64,000 bases of DNA from Alkalidesulfovibrio alkalitolerans DSM 16529 (GTDB taxonomy: Bacteria > Desulfobacterota > Desulfovibrionia > Desulfovibrionales > Desulfovibrionaceae): contig NZ_ATHI01000031.1 of NCBI RefSeq assembly GCF_000422245.1, positions 218,011-282,010 on the forward strand, given 5' to 3'. The notes under the pieces were generated by a model. That model was not told where the DNA came from. It saw only the letters and a list, made by a program, of their open reading frames with translations, and did not search any database. This document shows positions 47,528 to 56,035 of the stretch, one piece after another. The position numbers and the translations under genes are program-made. Numbering within the stretch: position 1 is the stretch's first letter; each line of letters begins with the position of its first letter.

Positions 47528-48347
47528 GAAGGGCGGTCCCCTTGCCGTGAGGGCCAAACGAAGCCTGGGGCAGAATTTTCTGGTGGACAGGAACATCGCC
47601 CGCCGTATCGTGGCGGCCTTGGGTGCTCCGAACGAGGGGCCTGTGCTTGAAATCGGCCCTGGCCAAGGGGCCTTGACTTCCATCTTGGCTGAGACTGCAA
47701 GCAGGCCCATTCTGGCCCTTGAAAAGGACCGGGAACTTGCTCGGCTCGTCAAGGAGCGGTACCCCCAGGCGGGGGTCGTCATTGGCGACGGGCTGTCATT
47801 CGCCTGGGAAGGCCTTGCGGGACTTCCCGGAATCAGGCTGATTGGAAACCTCCCTTACAACGTCGCCTCGCCCATGCTGTGGGAAATCGTGCACCGTGCC
47901 TCGGGCTGGAACAAAGCAGTGTTCATGGTTCAGTACGAAGTGGGACGTCGGATCGTGGCTGTGCCCGGAAATGGCGAATACGGTGCCTTGTCGGTCTGGC
48001 TCCAGGCGTTTTCCACCCCCCGCTTGCTGTTCAAAGTTCCACCGCAGGTTTTTCGGCCGATTCCAAAGATCGACTCGGCGGTGCTGTCTTTTGTACCACG
48101 ACCTCCTGGCGAACGCCCGCGTCATCCCGAGACCTTGTCCCGCATTCTTGCGACGTGTTTCCAGAAAAGGCGTAAGCAATTGAAATCAATTCTGAAGATG
48201 TGGATGACAGAGAGTTTGCCGGAAGAGATGAGTGCTCGCGGAATTCCTGTCACGGCTCGGCCAGAGGATCTGTCCGTAAGCGAATTCATCTGGCTCGGCG
48301 AGCGGATTTTCGGGTCCTCCCCGCTTGACTTGATTCCCAAAATCTAG
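47517..48347 (+). CDS. rsmA: 16S rRNA (adenine(1518)-N(6)/adenine(1519)-N(6))-dimethyltransferase
   Basis: Also called KsgA; dimethylates two adenosines near the 3 prime end of 16S rRNA during small-subunit assembly. The 276-residue protein has RAKRSLGQNFLVD, SAM motif I EIGPGQGALTSILA, motif IV NLPYNVASPM and the C-terminal RKRKQLKS-like segment (FQKRRKQLKSI). The ATG at 47517 overlaps otsA by 11 bp; the upstream frame to 47463 is otsA shadow. Confidence 0.96.
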   Translation: MASEKGGPLAVRAKRSLGQNFLVDRNIARRIVAALGAPNEGPVLEIGPGQGALTSILAETASRPILALEKDRELARLVKERYPQAGVVIGDGLSFAWEGLAGLPGIRLIGNLPYNVASPMLWEIVHRASGWNKAVFMVQYEVGRRIVAVPGNGEYGALSVWLQAFSTPRLLFKVPPQVFRPIPKIDSAVLSFVPRPPGERPRHPETLSRILATCFQKRRKQLKSILKMWMTESLPEEMSARGIPVTARPEDLSVSEFIWLGERIFGSSPLDLIPKI

Positions 48348-48451
48348 TCTAGGTGCAACGGATGGCTCGGGAAGCCGCATGAAAGTTCGCTTTTCCAGCC
48401 GTAACGCTCTGGACACGGATTGTGCTTTTCGCTAACGTGCCCAAGCAGCAG

Positions 48452-48556
48452 CCAGGAACCACGGGGTTTCCTGGGCGATGAACGCGGGGGGGCGTTGATC
48501 CGGAAGGCTCGTCGCCACGTTGGCGAACAGCCGAAAATTTTTTGTCCCAGTGGGAC
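48452..48556 (+). promoter_or_regulatory. Three successive inverted repeats in the HU leader
   Basis: Three separate inverted repeats lie in the 250-bp region before the HU gene: CCAGGAA/TTCCTGG (48452-48458 and 48468-48474), TCGCCA/TGGCGA around CGT (48512-48526) and GTCCCA/TGGGAC around a G (48544-48556). Their density is higher than I see elsewhere. They may be operators or leader RNA stems, and the last is 42 bp ahead of the start codon. Confidence 0.4.
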
Positions 48557-48597
48557 GCGGGTGTGTGTTTTTCAAGGCAAAAAGAAGGAGAGGAGAG

Positions 48598-48870
48598 ATG
48601 ACGAAGGCTGAACTGGTTGCCAAGATCGCGGACAAGGCGTCCACCACCAAGGCCAATGCCGAGCGCGCTCTCAACGCGTTCCTTGAGGCCGTCGAAGCCA
48701 CCCTGGTCAAGGAAGGCAAGCTGACCCTGACCGGCTTCGGAACGTTTGTTGTCGAAGAGCGCAAGGCTCGCACCGGCCGTAACCCGCGTACCGGCAAGGC
48801 CATCACCATCCCCTCCACCAAGGTGGTGAAGTTCCGTCCCGGCAAGCTCCTCAAGGACGCCGTGAAATAA
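48598..48870 (+). CDS. HU family DNA-binding protein
   Basis: Nucleoid-associated protein that bends DNA. The 90-residue protein has the HU fold: MTKAELVAKIADKAS, the FGTFVVEERKARTGRNPRTG arm with the conserved proline, and a lysine-rich end. ATG 48598 has AAGGAGAGGAGAG just ahead, the strongest ribosome site in this area, as expected for an abundant protein. It is followed by a small membrane protein gene. Confidence 0.96.
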   Translation: MTKAELVAKIADKASTTKANAERALNAFLEAVEATLVKEGKLTLTGFGTFVVEERKARTGRNPRTGKAITIPSTKVVKFRPGKLLKDAVK

Positions 48871-48906
48871 ACGGCCCGAGGCCATCAGTCACTTTTGGAG
48901 GTTGCG

Positions 48907-49092
48907 ATGATTCCCGGCGAAACCATTCAGAGTCCGCTTCCCTGGAATATTCCCTGGTGGATGCCCGATCACTTCGTGTTCTTCGGTGTTCTCTACGCCG
49001 TGCTGGCCATTATCGGCACGGGGCTGGGAATCGTTTTCCTGAAGAGTCTGTGGGAGACCGTGAAGGAAAGCGACGGCGAGCACGGGCACTAG
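48907..49092 (+). CDS. Small single-helix membrane protein
   Basis: A 61-residue protein with one transmembrane segment at about residues 20-43 (VLYAVLAIIGTGLGIVFL) and a short charged C-terminus with histidines (ESDGEHGH). The ATG at 48907 follows TTTGGAGG, a good ribosome site. I do not recognise it. The periplasmic N-terminal segment is tryptophan- and proline-rich (PLPWNIPWWMPDH). It resembles in size the HmcD-type helper subunits, but not in sequence. It ends ahead of a bidirectional terminator. Confidence 0.7.
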   Translation: MIPGETIQSPLPWNIPWWMPDHFVFFGVLYAVLAIIGTGLGIVFLKSLWETVKESDGEHGH

Positions 49093-49112
49093 CCAATTTT
49101 TTAATGTTTTTG

Positions 49113-49148
49113 AAAAGCCCCTCCCGGCCAAGCCGAGAGGGGCTTTTT
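49113..49148 (+). terminator. Terminator between HU/small protein and the leftward kinase
   Basis: AAAAGCCCCTC (49113-49123) pairs with GAGGGGCTTTT (49137-49147), with T residues continuing to 49148. It probably works for the rightward genes and may also stop the convergent leftward kinase mRNA. Confidence 0.85.
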
Positions 49149-49218
49149 CGTGGGCTCCTGTTCATAATCCCTACCGAAGTGGATTCCGCTCGGACACGAT
49201 CTCTGGCTCGGCTCTCGT

Positions 49219-51492
49219 CTATTTTCGGGGTGCGACGGGCAGGCGGATGAAGAAGCTCGCGCCGCCCGAGTCGTTGTTCGTCACGTTGATTGTGCCGCCG
49301 CAGTCACGGACTATGCCGTAGCTGATGGAGAGCCCCAGGCCCGTTCCCTTGCCCACCTGTTTGGTGGTGAAGAACGGTTCGAAAATCCTGTTGCGGAGGG
49401 ATTTGGGCACACCTGTGCCGGTGTCACTGATGCGCACGGTGACGAATTCGTGGTTGTGCATCGTCTTGATGGTGATCCGTCGGTCGTTATCGCCGCCGCT
49501 TTTCTGGGCTTTCTCTTCAATTGCGTCCCGAGCGTTGAGCAGGAAATTGATGAATACTTGCTCCATGCGGTTAGGTTCGCAAAGGACCAATGGCAGCTTT
49601 TCGTCTTCATCCCAATCGACAGTTATATTGCGCAGTGTCAACTGTTGCTTGAAGAATTCGAAGGCGCGCTTGAGCACGTCGTTGATGTTCACCCGTTCCA
49701 TTTGGATGTCGGACATGCGGCCGAATGCGCGCATATGACCGATGATTTTGGTGGCTCGATCCACGCTGCCGGATGCAAGTTCGGCGATTTTTGCAATGTC
49801 CTCGGCTGGAACAGGGTCGCCACGACCGATTTTGCGCTTGAGCAGGTCCACCGAAGTTTGGATGACCGCCAACGGCTGGTTCAGTTCGTGAGCCACGCCC
49901 GTAGCCATTTCACCTAGCGTGGCCATTTTGCTAGCCTGGATCAGATGTTGTTCGATTTCAAGTCGCTTGGTGATGTCCGTGATGGAAACCAGCCAAACCT
50001 TTCGCCCCGCGAATTCCGACGGCGAAGAATGAACCGAGACATAGAATTCCCGGCCCGATTTGGTGATGTGTTTGGATTGGTTGATGATGTCGCCTGTCTG
50101 CACTGCCCGGATGCAGCTATTCGAACCATCGTCAACGCAGAGTTGAAGAAACGACATGCCGAGAAGTTCGCTCTTGGTGTATCCATAGAGGCTCAAGGCG
50201 CTTCGGTTGCAGTCGAGAATGGAAAAGTCGTCCGCATCGATGACGAAGAGCGAATTCGGAATATTGTTGAAAATATCGCAATATTTCTTTTCGGAACGAC
50301 GTACCTCTTCCTCAAGCTCTTTGCGGGAGGTGATGTCGAGGCACATCTCCATGGCTGCGACAACGTTGCCGTCTGTATCGTAGATCGGTGAGGTGGTAAC
50401 TATCCAGTGTGCCTTGCGGCCGTCCTTGTAGTAACCCGTCTCCTCGGTGACATGGGATTTTCCGTCGCTGATGGTCTTGAGTACAGGGCATGAAGGACAG
50501 GGGTCATCGCGGTTCTTGTACGCCTTGTAGCAGTATTCCCCGACGCTTGCGGAGAATTTTTCCTCGAAGGTCCTGTTGAAAGAAAGGAGCTGGAGGTCTT
50601 CGTTCTGCACCGTTATCAGACAAGGCACACCCTCAAAAAGGTTTTGGTATTGGTTGCGCTGGATGCGCAACTGATCTTGCTTGTCGATGAGGTCGTTGCC
50701 CATCTCGAAAATGGCTTTTGAAAGTTGGCCGATCTCGTCGGGTTGGTCGACCATGGCCCGTTCGATCTTGACGCCCTTGGCCAATTGTCCCGCGCCTTGC
50801 ACGATTTTGCTCAAGGGCCGTTTGATGAGCACGAAGAAAAGAATGAAAAGGGTCGCGAAAATGGACACGAAGAGCAGGACGGCTAGCAGGATCGTGTTCC
50901 GCCTGCTGTCGCGCGCGAGAAGATCGGTTTGGTCGAGGGAGAACGCGATATCGAGCACTCCCAGAATGGGTTCGTCGGGACGGTGGTAGTGACAGGGCGG
51001 TCCCGAGCAGCCGGGATCGTTGGGGATGGGACTGACCATGCGCATGATGCGTTCATCGTTGACCACGGTCTGCTGGTAAATGCTTTGCTCTTGCGTGGGG
51101 TACAGAATGGCGGGCGATATCGCGTGGCAGACTTGGCAGATGCCCGAGGCTTGGTCGATCTCCTCTCCGACCTCAGAGGCATGGCTGGAGAACATGACCA
51201 CCGAGTATTTGTCGATGATGCGGACACCACGAATTTCGCCCAATCTGCTGTAGTTGTTGACGATCATTTTGATGTCGTCGCGCGAGTTCAGCATCATCGC
51301 ATAGTGCAGTCCAAGTCGGATGGTGTTGGACAACCGCTCGGCATGCTGGATGATATTTTCCGTGACTATCCGTTCCTGAAAAGAGAGGTGGAAGGAGGCC
51401 CAGATGGAGGTGCTGAGAATGAGCACCACGGCGACGGGCAGGTTGATCTTGAGGATCAACCTGCGTCGGATGTAGTCGAAGATGCGCCGCAT
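49219..51492 (-). CDS. Membrane sensor histidine kinase with c-type heme motifs in the sensor domain
   Basis: A 757-residue kinase. Two transmembrane segments (about 17-35 and 199-223) flank a periplasmic domain of about 160 residues that holds CQVCH (C119, C122, H123), the classical c-heme attachment motif, and CSGPPCH (C162, C167, H168), a CX4CH variant. Then come HAMP (about 224-275), a PAS domain (about 285-395), a second PAS (about 405-515), a HisKA dimerisation helix with H535 in VAHELNQP, and an ATPase domain with N-box NARDAIEE, GTGVPKS and GTGLGLS. The first PAS contains C321, C332 and C335 (CYKAY...PCPSCPV). It is 40 bp downstream of the receiver-PAS kinase on the same strand. The ligand is inferred to be a redox or gas signal bound at heme. 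Confidence 0.92.
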   Translation of the reverse strand: MRRIFDYIRRRLILKINLPVAVVLILSTSIWASFHLSFQERIVTENIIQHAERLSNTIRLGLHYAMMLNSRDDIKMIVNNYSRLGEIRGVRIIDKYSVVMFSSHASEVGEEIDQASGICQVCHAISPAILYPTQEQSIYQQTVVNDERIMRMVSPIPNDPGCSGPPCHYHRPDEPILGVLDIAFSLDQTDLLARDSRRNTILLAVLLFVSIFATLFILFFVLIKRPLSKIVQGAGQLAKGVKIERAMVDQPDEIGQLSKAIFEMGNDLIDKQDQLRIQRNQYQNLFEGVPCLITVQNEDLQLLSFNRTFEEKFSASVGEYCYKAYKNRDDPCPSCPVLKTISDGKSHVTEETGYYKDGRKAHWIVTTSPIYDTDGNVVAAMEMCLDITSRKELEEEVRRSEKKYCDIFNNIPNSLFVIDADDFSILDCNRSALSLYGYTKSELLGMSFLQLCVDDGSNSCIRAVQTGDIINQSKHITKSGREFYVSVHSSPSEFAGRKVWLVSITDITKRLEIEQHLIQASKMATLGEMATGVAHELNQPLAVIQTSVDLLKRKIGRGDPVPAEDIAKIAELASGSVDRATKIIGHMRAFGRMSDIQMERVNINDVLKRAFEFFKQQLTLRNITVDWDEDEKLPLVLCEPNRMEQVFINFLLNARDAIEEKAQKSGGDNDRRITIKTMHNHEFVTVRISDTGTGVPKSLRNRIFEPFFTTKQVGKGTGLGLSISYGIVRDCGGTINVTNNDSGGASFFIRLPVAPRK

Positions 51493-51532
51493 GGCTTTCT
51501 CGGTTCAGGCGATTCGGGCGGGCCTGGGTCGC

Positions 51533-53449
51533 TCAGGGCCTGTCGCGCGGCACGAACACGGAAAAGGTCGTGCCCATGCCGAGTTCGGATTCCACCACGA
51601 TGCGGCCGCCATGCTGTTCGATGACTTGGTTGGAGATGAACAGACCCAGCCCTGTTCCCTTCGATCCCTTTGACGAGAAGAAGAGGGTGAACATTTTCTC
51701 CTTGGTTTCCCTGTCCATGCCCATGCCGTTGTCTCGGATCTCGAAGACGACGTTGTCGGGTTCCGAACGCACGGAAAAGAGGATCTCGTGACCGGATTTT
51801 GTCTTGTCTTCCGCGCAGGCGTCCACTGCATTTTCCAGAAAATTGATCAGGGCGGAGGCCATGGCTATTTCGTCCATTTCGATCATGCCCAGGCTCGGCG
51901 GAACGTTCAGGACGAAGGTGACGCCCTTTTGTTCCGCCTTGGGGCGGATGGTCGCGGCCATGTTGTCCGCGAAATCGTTTAGATCGACGAGTTCGAGCGC
52001 AGGCTCGCGCGACTTGGCGTAATAAAGAATGTCGAGCACCATTTTCTTGATGCGCTCGACCTTATCCTTGACGATGGCCCACCCCTGGTCGATGCGGCTC
52101 TGGTCACCGCGCGCGCGCCCCGCTTCGACCTTGTAGATGCCGCCGTCGAGAGAAGTGATGAGCCCCTTGACCCCGTGCGACATGGAGCCGAGCATGAGCC
52201 CGAGCGAAGAGAGATGGTCCTGAAGGGCTCGTATCTGGGTGATGTCGGTGGAAATCTCCATGACCTGCTCAATCTCCCCGCTCTGGTTGCGGATGGGAGC
52301 GGTCTGGACGAGGACGTTACGGGGCTTGCCGTCGCGGGTGGTGACCACGGTCTCGTGTTCGTGCGACTCGCCGTCCGCAAAGGTGTCGAGGATGGGACAC
52401 GGCTCGCAGATATCCTCGCGGCGGTGCAGGCTCTCATGGCATTTGCCGCTGCGACAGTCGCCGAAATCCTGGCGGATGCGGCGATTGCATTCGATGACGT
52501 TGAAATCCCGATCCACCACGGAGATGTAGCAGGGCACGGCGTCGAAGAGGCGTTGGTAGCGCTCTCGCGTGGCACGCAGATCCTCCTGGAGGCGTTGGAC
52601 CTCGGTGATGTCCACGGAAATCTCGATGACAAGTTCGACGCTGCCATCCTTGCTGGCGATGGGCGCGGTGTGGACGATGACCGGAATGTCCGTTCCTTCC
52701 TTGTCCACAAGGGTCTCACGGCTGCGCTGCCCTTTTCCTAGGTTCAGGGTCATCCAGACCGGGCAGGCGTTGCCGCTACCCTGGCGGTTGGCGTAAACTT
52801 CCCAGGAATTGCGGCCGACCATGTCGCCCAGGCGTTCCCGGAAAAGCTGGTTGACGGCCACGACTTCCAGGAAGCGGTTGTGAATGGAAATGAAGCAGGG
52901 CATTTCGTTGAAGTAGCTCGGGCCGTCCTCGAAGGTCTCCACGAGGCTCTTCATGGCTGAAGAAAGTCCTTCCACCACCTGGCCGACGGCTATCTGGCGT
53001 TCAAGTTCCACAAGCCGCGCGGACTTCTCCTTGACGATCTGCTCCAGGTTGCGGGTGTGTTCACGCAACTGGCGTCGCATGACGATCTTTTCCAGGGTTC
53101 GGGAGAGGGCTTTTTGCAAAAGCTCGTCGCGGATGGGCTTGGTCAGGAAGTCCGTGGCGCCGTGTTGCAGGCTTTGAATGGCGAGGTCCATGTCGCCGTG
53201 GCCTGAGATCATGATGACCTCGACGTCCGGGTACAGGCCCTTCAGGCGCCTGAGCAGCTCGACGCCGTCGATCCCGGGCATCTTGATATCCGTGAGCACG
53301 ATGGCCGGATCGGCTCGTTCGATGATCGTCAGGGCGTTTTCGCCGCTTTCTGCGGAGATGACCTCGTAGCCGAGATCCTCGATGGAGAGGGTGAGAACTT
53401 GCCGCAGGGCTTCCTCGTCGTCGACGAGGAGGATCCGTTCCTTGTTCAT
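51533..53449 (-). CDS. Response regulator receiver fused to PAS-PAS histidine kinase
   Basis: A 638-residue cytoplasmic protein. It begins with a receiver domain (1-120; D54 in VLTDIKMPG, K104 in TKPIRDE), then a coiled coil, a PAS domain (about 180-285) with a single C229-Pro, a second PAS domain (about 295-405) with C332, C337, H338, C348 and C351 (CRSGKCHES, then CEPCPI), a phosphoacceptor H425 in GSMSHGVKG and an ATPase domain with N-box NFLENAVDAC and G-boxes DNGMGMD and GTGLGLF. There is no membrane segment. The order receiver, then kinase suggests a phosphorelay in which a separate kinase feeds the receiver. It lies between the response-regulator gene and the heme kinase. Confidence 0.92.
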   Translation of the reverse strand: MNKERILLVDDEEALRQVLTLSIEDLGYEVISAESGENALTIIERADPAIVLTDIKMPGIDGVELLRRLKGLYPDVEVIMISGHGDMDLAIQSLQHGATDFLTKPIRDELLQKALSRTLEKIVMRRQLREHTRNLEQIVKEKSARLVELERQIAVGQVVEGLSSAMKSLVETFEDGPSYFNEMPCFISIHNRFLEVVAVNQLFRERLGDMVGRNSWEVYANRQGSGNACPVWMTLNLGKGQRSRETLVDKEGTDIPVIVHTAPIASKDGSVELVIEISVDITEVQRLQEDLRATRERYQRLFDAVPCYISVVDRDFNVIECNRRIRQDFGDCRSGKCHESLHRREDICEPCPILDTFADGESHEHETVVTTRDGKPRNVLVQTAPIRNQSGEIEQVMEISTDITQIRALQDHLSSLGLMLGSMSHGVKGLITSLDGGIYKVEAGRARGDQSRIDQGWAIVKDKVERIKKMVLDILYYAKSREPALELVDLNDFADNMAATIRPKAEQKGVTFVLNVPPSLGMIEMDEIAMASALINFLENAVDACAEDKTKSGHEILFSVRSEPDNVVFEIRDNGMGMDRETKEKMFTLFFSSKGSKGTGLGLFISNQVIEQHGGRIVVESELGMGTTFSVFVPRDRP

Positions 53450-53534
53450 CCGCGATCACCCGTCAAGCGTCGGTCGGAAGCCTGAGTTCCGGCCGGTGTG
53501 AAGTCCGCGGCATCGCGTCGAGACGACGCCGGGT

Positions 53535-53563
53535 CGGGCATGCCCCCAAAGGAGGCATGCCCG
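53535..53563 (-). other. Hairpin between response regulator and receiver-kinase genes
   Basis: A 10-bp stem, CGGGCATGCC (53535-53544) with GGCATGCCCG (53554-53563), lies 60 bp beyond the response-regulator stop on the minus strand. No T-run follows in that direction, so it may be an mRNA stability element rather than a terminator. Confidence 0.45.
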
Positions 53564-53623
53564 CAACATTCGGCAGAGCCGGGAAGCACGCTCGCCGGAT
53601 CGGCTCGCAACCCGGCGAAGCAA

Positions 53624-53989
53624 CTATTTCGCCAGCATTTTTTTCACGGTCTCCAGCACGACTTCCGGCGTGATGGGCTTTTGAATGACCGGAACGCTTT
53701 TGTTCAGGGCGGGCGGCCTGGGGCCGACGCCGCTGATGACCACCACCGGGATTTCGGCGAGGTAGGGCTCCTGACGCATCTTCACGTAAAAGAGCGTCCC
53801 GCCGCGGCCCGGCATGTCCATGTCCAGGGTGATGAGGTCGGGCTTCCTGGTCTGGGCCACCTCGATGCCCTCCACGCCGTTGCCCGCGGAGAGCGTCTCG
53901 TACCCTGCGTCCTGGAAGATGTCTGTGAGGTAGCTTACGATTTCGGGATCGTCGTCGATGATCAGGATGCGCGTCTTTTTTTCCGACAT
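53624..53989 (-). CDS. Single-domain response regulator
   Basis: A 121-residue CheY-like protein with DDD near the N-terminus (ILIIDDDPEIVS), phospho-acceptor D56 in TLDMDMPG and a conserved lysine in VIQKPI. There is no output domain, so it must act by protein contact or as a phosphate shuttle. The start is ATG 53989; the frame is open to 54106 but that part is not CheY-like. It lies between the DUF1641 gene (139 bp) and the receiver-kinase gene (174 bp) on the same strand. Confidence 0.93.
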   Translation of the reverse strand: MSEKKTRILIIDDDPEIVSYLTDIFQDAGYETLSAGNGVEGIEVAQTRKPDLITLDMDMPGRGGTLFYVKMRQEPYLAEIPVVVISGVGPRPPALNKSVPVIQKPITPEVVLETVKKMLAK

Positions 53990-54128
53990 TTCCTTGTCCT
54001 CGTCTCGCGCCGCGCCGCCAGGGCGGCCGGGTTGGCGAATTGCAACCCTTTGCGGGAACGGAGCGAGGAGATTGCGAGGTCGCTCCGTTCCCGGATGGGT
54101 CTTCATGCGTGTGTGTGCGGGTTTTTCC

Positions 54129-54782
54129 CTAGGCCTCCTGGAGTTTGCCCAGGGCCTTGGTCATCTGGAGCACGACGCCGAGCGACTTCTTCATCTCGGG
54201 ATCGTTCATGGCGCCGATCAGCCCGAACATGCCGACGGGCTTGGCTTCCTCTATCTTCATCTGCGTGGGCAGTTCCGAGAGCTTTTCCAGCATGTCGAGC
54301 ATCTCGGGGGTGGTGATTTTCTTCAGCATGCCAATGAGTTTCACAAAGCCTTCGCTCATGGCTTCGATGTCCTCGGGGCCGTACTGCTCCGCGACTTTGG
54401 CGCGGACCTCGATCATGGCCTCGTAAGTGCGGAACACGCCGCGCTGTTCGAGGGTTCCCAGGTAGCGAATGACCTGGTGCATGGTGGATTTGAGCATGGG
54501 CTCGGCCGTGTGCCACATCTCGATCGCATTTTCGAGTTGGTCCAGGGCGTAGGCCATGTTGCCGATGTTGCGCAGGAACCGCTTGACGAGCAGGAAGGTG
54601 TCCTCAAGCTGGAAGCCGGCTTCGACCTCGCCAAGCTCCTTCAAGGCAATTTTGAAGGCCTGCTTGGTCAAAGGCTCTATGTCGTGCTTCAGATCCTCCC
54701 ACGCCTGCCGGGCCTGCCGCGCCTCGACCAATTCGGTCTCGATACGCTCGAGCCGTTCGAGGATCTGCTGTTCGATGCTCAT
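54129..54782 (-). CDS. DUF1641 domain protein
   Basis: A 217-residue soluble protein, mostly helical and acidic. It has the DUF1641 features, including an alpha-helical N-terminus (QQILERLERIETELVEARQ) and the conserved FGLIGAMNDPEMKKSLGVVL near the C-terminus. Proteins of this family occur next to sulfide:quinone reductase genes in many bacteria, but their function is not known. The start ATG at 54780-54782 has a GTAGGAGG ahead of it. It begins 11 bp after sqr, so the two are coupled. Confidence 0.9.
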   Translation of the reverse strand: MSIEQQILERLERIETELVEARQARQAWEDLKHDIEPLTKQAFKIALKELGEVEAGFQLEDTFLLVKRFLRNIGNMAYALDQLENAIEMWHTAEPMLKSTMHQVIRYLGTLEQRGVFRTYEAMIEVRAKVAEQYGPEDIEAMSEGFVKLIGMLKKITTPEMLDMLEKLSELPTQMKIEEAKPVGMFGLIGAMNDPEMKKSLGVVLQMTKALGKLQEA

Positions 54783-54793
54783 TCCTCTCCCTC

Positions 54794-56035
54794 CTACATG
54801 CTGCAAGCGCCGATGATCTTCTTGCCTGCCATGAACATCTGAGGCTCGAGCGGCAATTCTTTACCCTTGAGCATGAGGTTGAAGTACACCCACTTGAACA
54901 TCATCTTGCCCCAGTAGTTGGTGAAGGTCTCGCCCAACAGGTCGAAGGGACCCACGCCGGGGAAGGGGTACTTGCCCGGCAGCGGCTCGACTTTGTAGTT
55001 GAAGTCGATGAGCGTGGACTTCTCGTAGCCGGTGACGATGAAGCAGGTGGAGTGTCCGTCGAACTCGGGCAGGGGAGCCAGACCCTCGATTTCGCGCTCC
55101 AGGTTCTCGCATACGATGTCGGACTCGTAGTGGGCCACGGAGCCGGCCTTGGAGGTGGGGACGTTCGTGGCGTCGCCGATGATGTAGACGTTGTCGAAGT
55201 CCTTGGCTTTCAGGGTGTGGTGGTCGGTGTTCACGTAGCCCATGACGTCGCCGATCTCACTGTCCATGATGACCTTGGAACCGAGGTTGGGCGGAATGGC
55301 GATCATCAGGTCGTAGTTCACCTCTTCACCCTTGTGGGACTCGATGACTTTGCGGCCGACGTCCACGGAGCCGATTTCGAAGCTCGGGGTGATGGTGATG
55401 TTCTTCTCTTCGCAGAGCTTGCCGAGGATCTGGGCGGCCACGGGCTTGGTGAAGGCGCCGGTGAGCGGCGTGACCAACTCGATTTCGATGTTGCAGCGGG
55501 TGTCGTGTACCGAGAAGAACCAGTCGGCCAGGAAGACGAATTCCAGCGGGGCGACAGGGCACTTGATGGGCATCTCGGCGATGTTCAGGACGAGCTTTCC
55601 CTTCTCGAAGTGCTTGAGCTTCTTGGCCAGGGCCACGGCGCCGTCGGGGGTGTAGAAGTTGTGGATGTCATCACCCCAGCCGTCCTCCATGCCCTCGATC
55701 TCGTCGGGAGCGATGCGGCAGCCGGTGGCGATGACCAGCCAGTCGTATTCGTACTTGCCTTTGGCGGTGGTCACGCGCTTGGCTGCGGGGTCGACGTTGG
55801 TGATCTCGTCCTGCACGAAGGTCACGCCCTTGGGCACGAAATCGGTCTGGGGCTTGATGCAGTCGTTGATCGTATAGATGCCGAAGGGGACGAAGAGCCA
55901 GCCGGCCTGGTAGTGGTGCTGCCAGGAGCGGTCGATGATGGTGATGCTCCACTCTTTTTCGTCGAGCTTCTTGCGCATCTTCGTCGCAACCATGACGCCG
56001 CCGGCGCCGGAACCGAGGATGAGAAGTTTCTTCAT
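54794..56035 (-). CDS. sqr: Sulfide:quinone oxidoreductase-type flavoprotein
   Basis: FAD-dependent enzyme that oxidises sulfide and reduces a membrane quinone. The 413-residue protein has an N-terminal dinucleotide fold ILGSGAGGVMVATKM, a second FAD segment NVYIIGDATNVP, and cysteines C106 (ATGCRIAP), C159 (MPIKCPVAPLE) and C331 (STCFIVTG), consistent with the catalytic cysteines of SQR. The C-terminus has an amphipathic segment likely to lie on the membrane. ATG 56035 is chosen; upstream residues are not conserved. In a sulfate reducer, SQR may drain sulfide or act in reverse; this is not known. Confidence 0.88.
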   Translation of the reverse strand: MKKLLILGSGAGGVMVATKMRKKLDEKEWSITIIDRSWQHHYQAGWLFVPFGIYTINDCIKPQTDFVPKGVTFVQDEITNVDPAAKRVTTAKGKYEYDWLVIATGCRIAPDEIEGMEDGWGDDIHNFYTPDGAVALAKKLKHFEKGKLVLNIAEMPIKCPVAPLEFVFLADWFFSVHDTRCNIEIELVTPLTGAFTKPVAAQILGKLCEEKNITITPSFEIGSVDVGRKVIESHKGEEVNYDLMIAIPPNLGSKVIMDSEIGDVMGYVNTDHHTLKAKDFDNVYIIGDATNVPTSKAGSVAHYESDIVCENLEREIEGLAPLPEFDGHSTCFIVTGYEKSTLIDFNYKVEPLPGKYPFPGVGPFDLLGETFTNYWGKMMFKWVYFNLMLKGKELPLEPQMFMAGKKIIGACSM

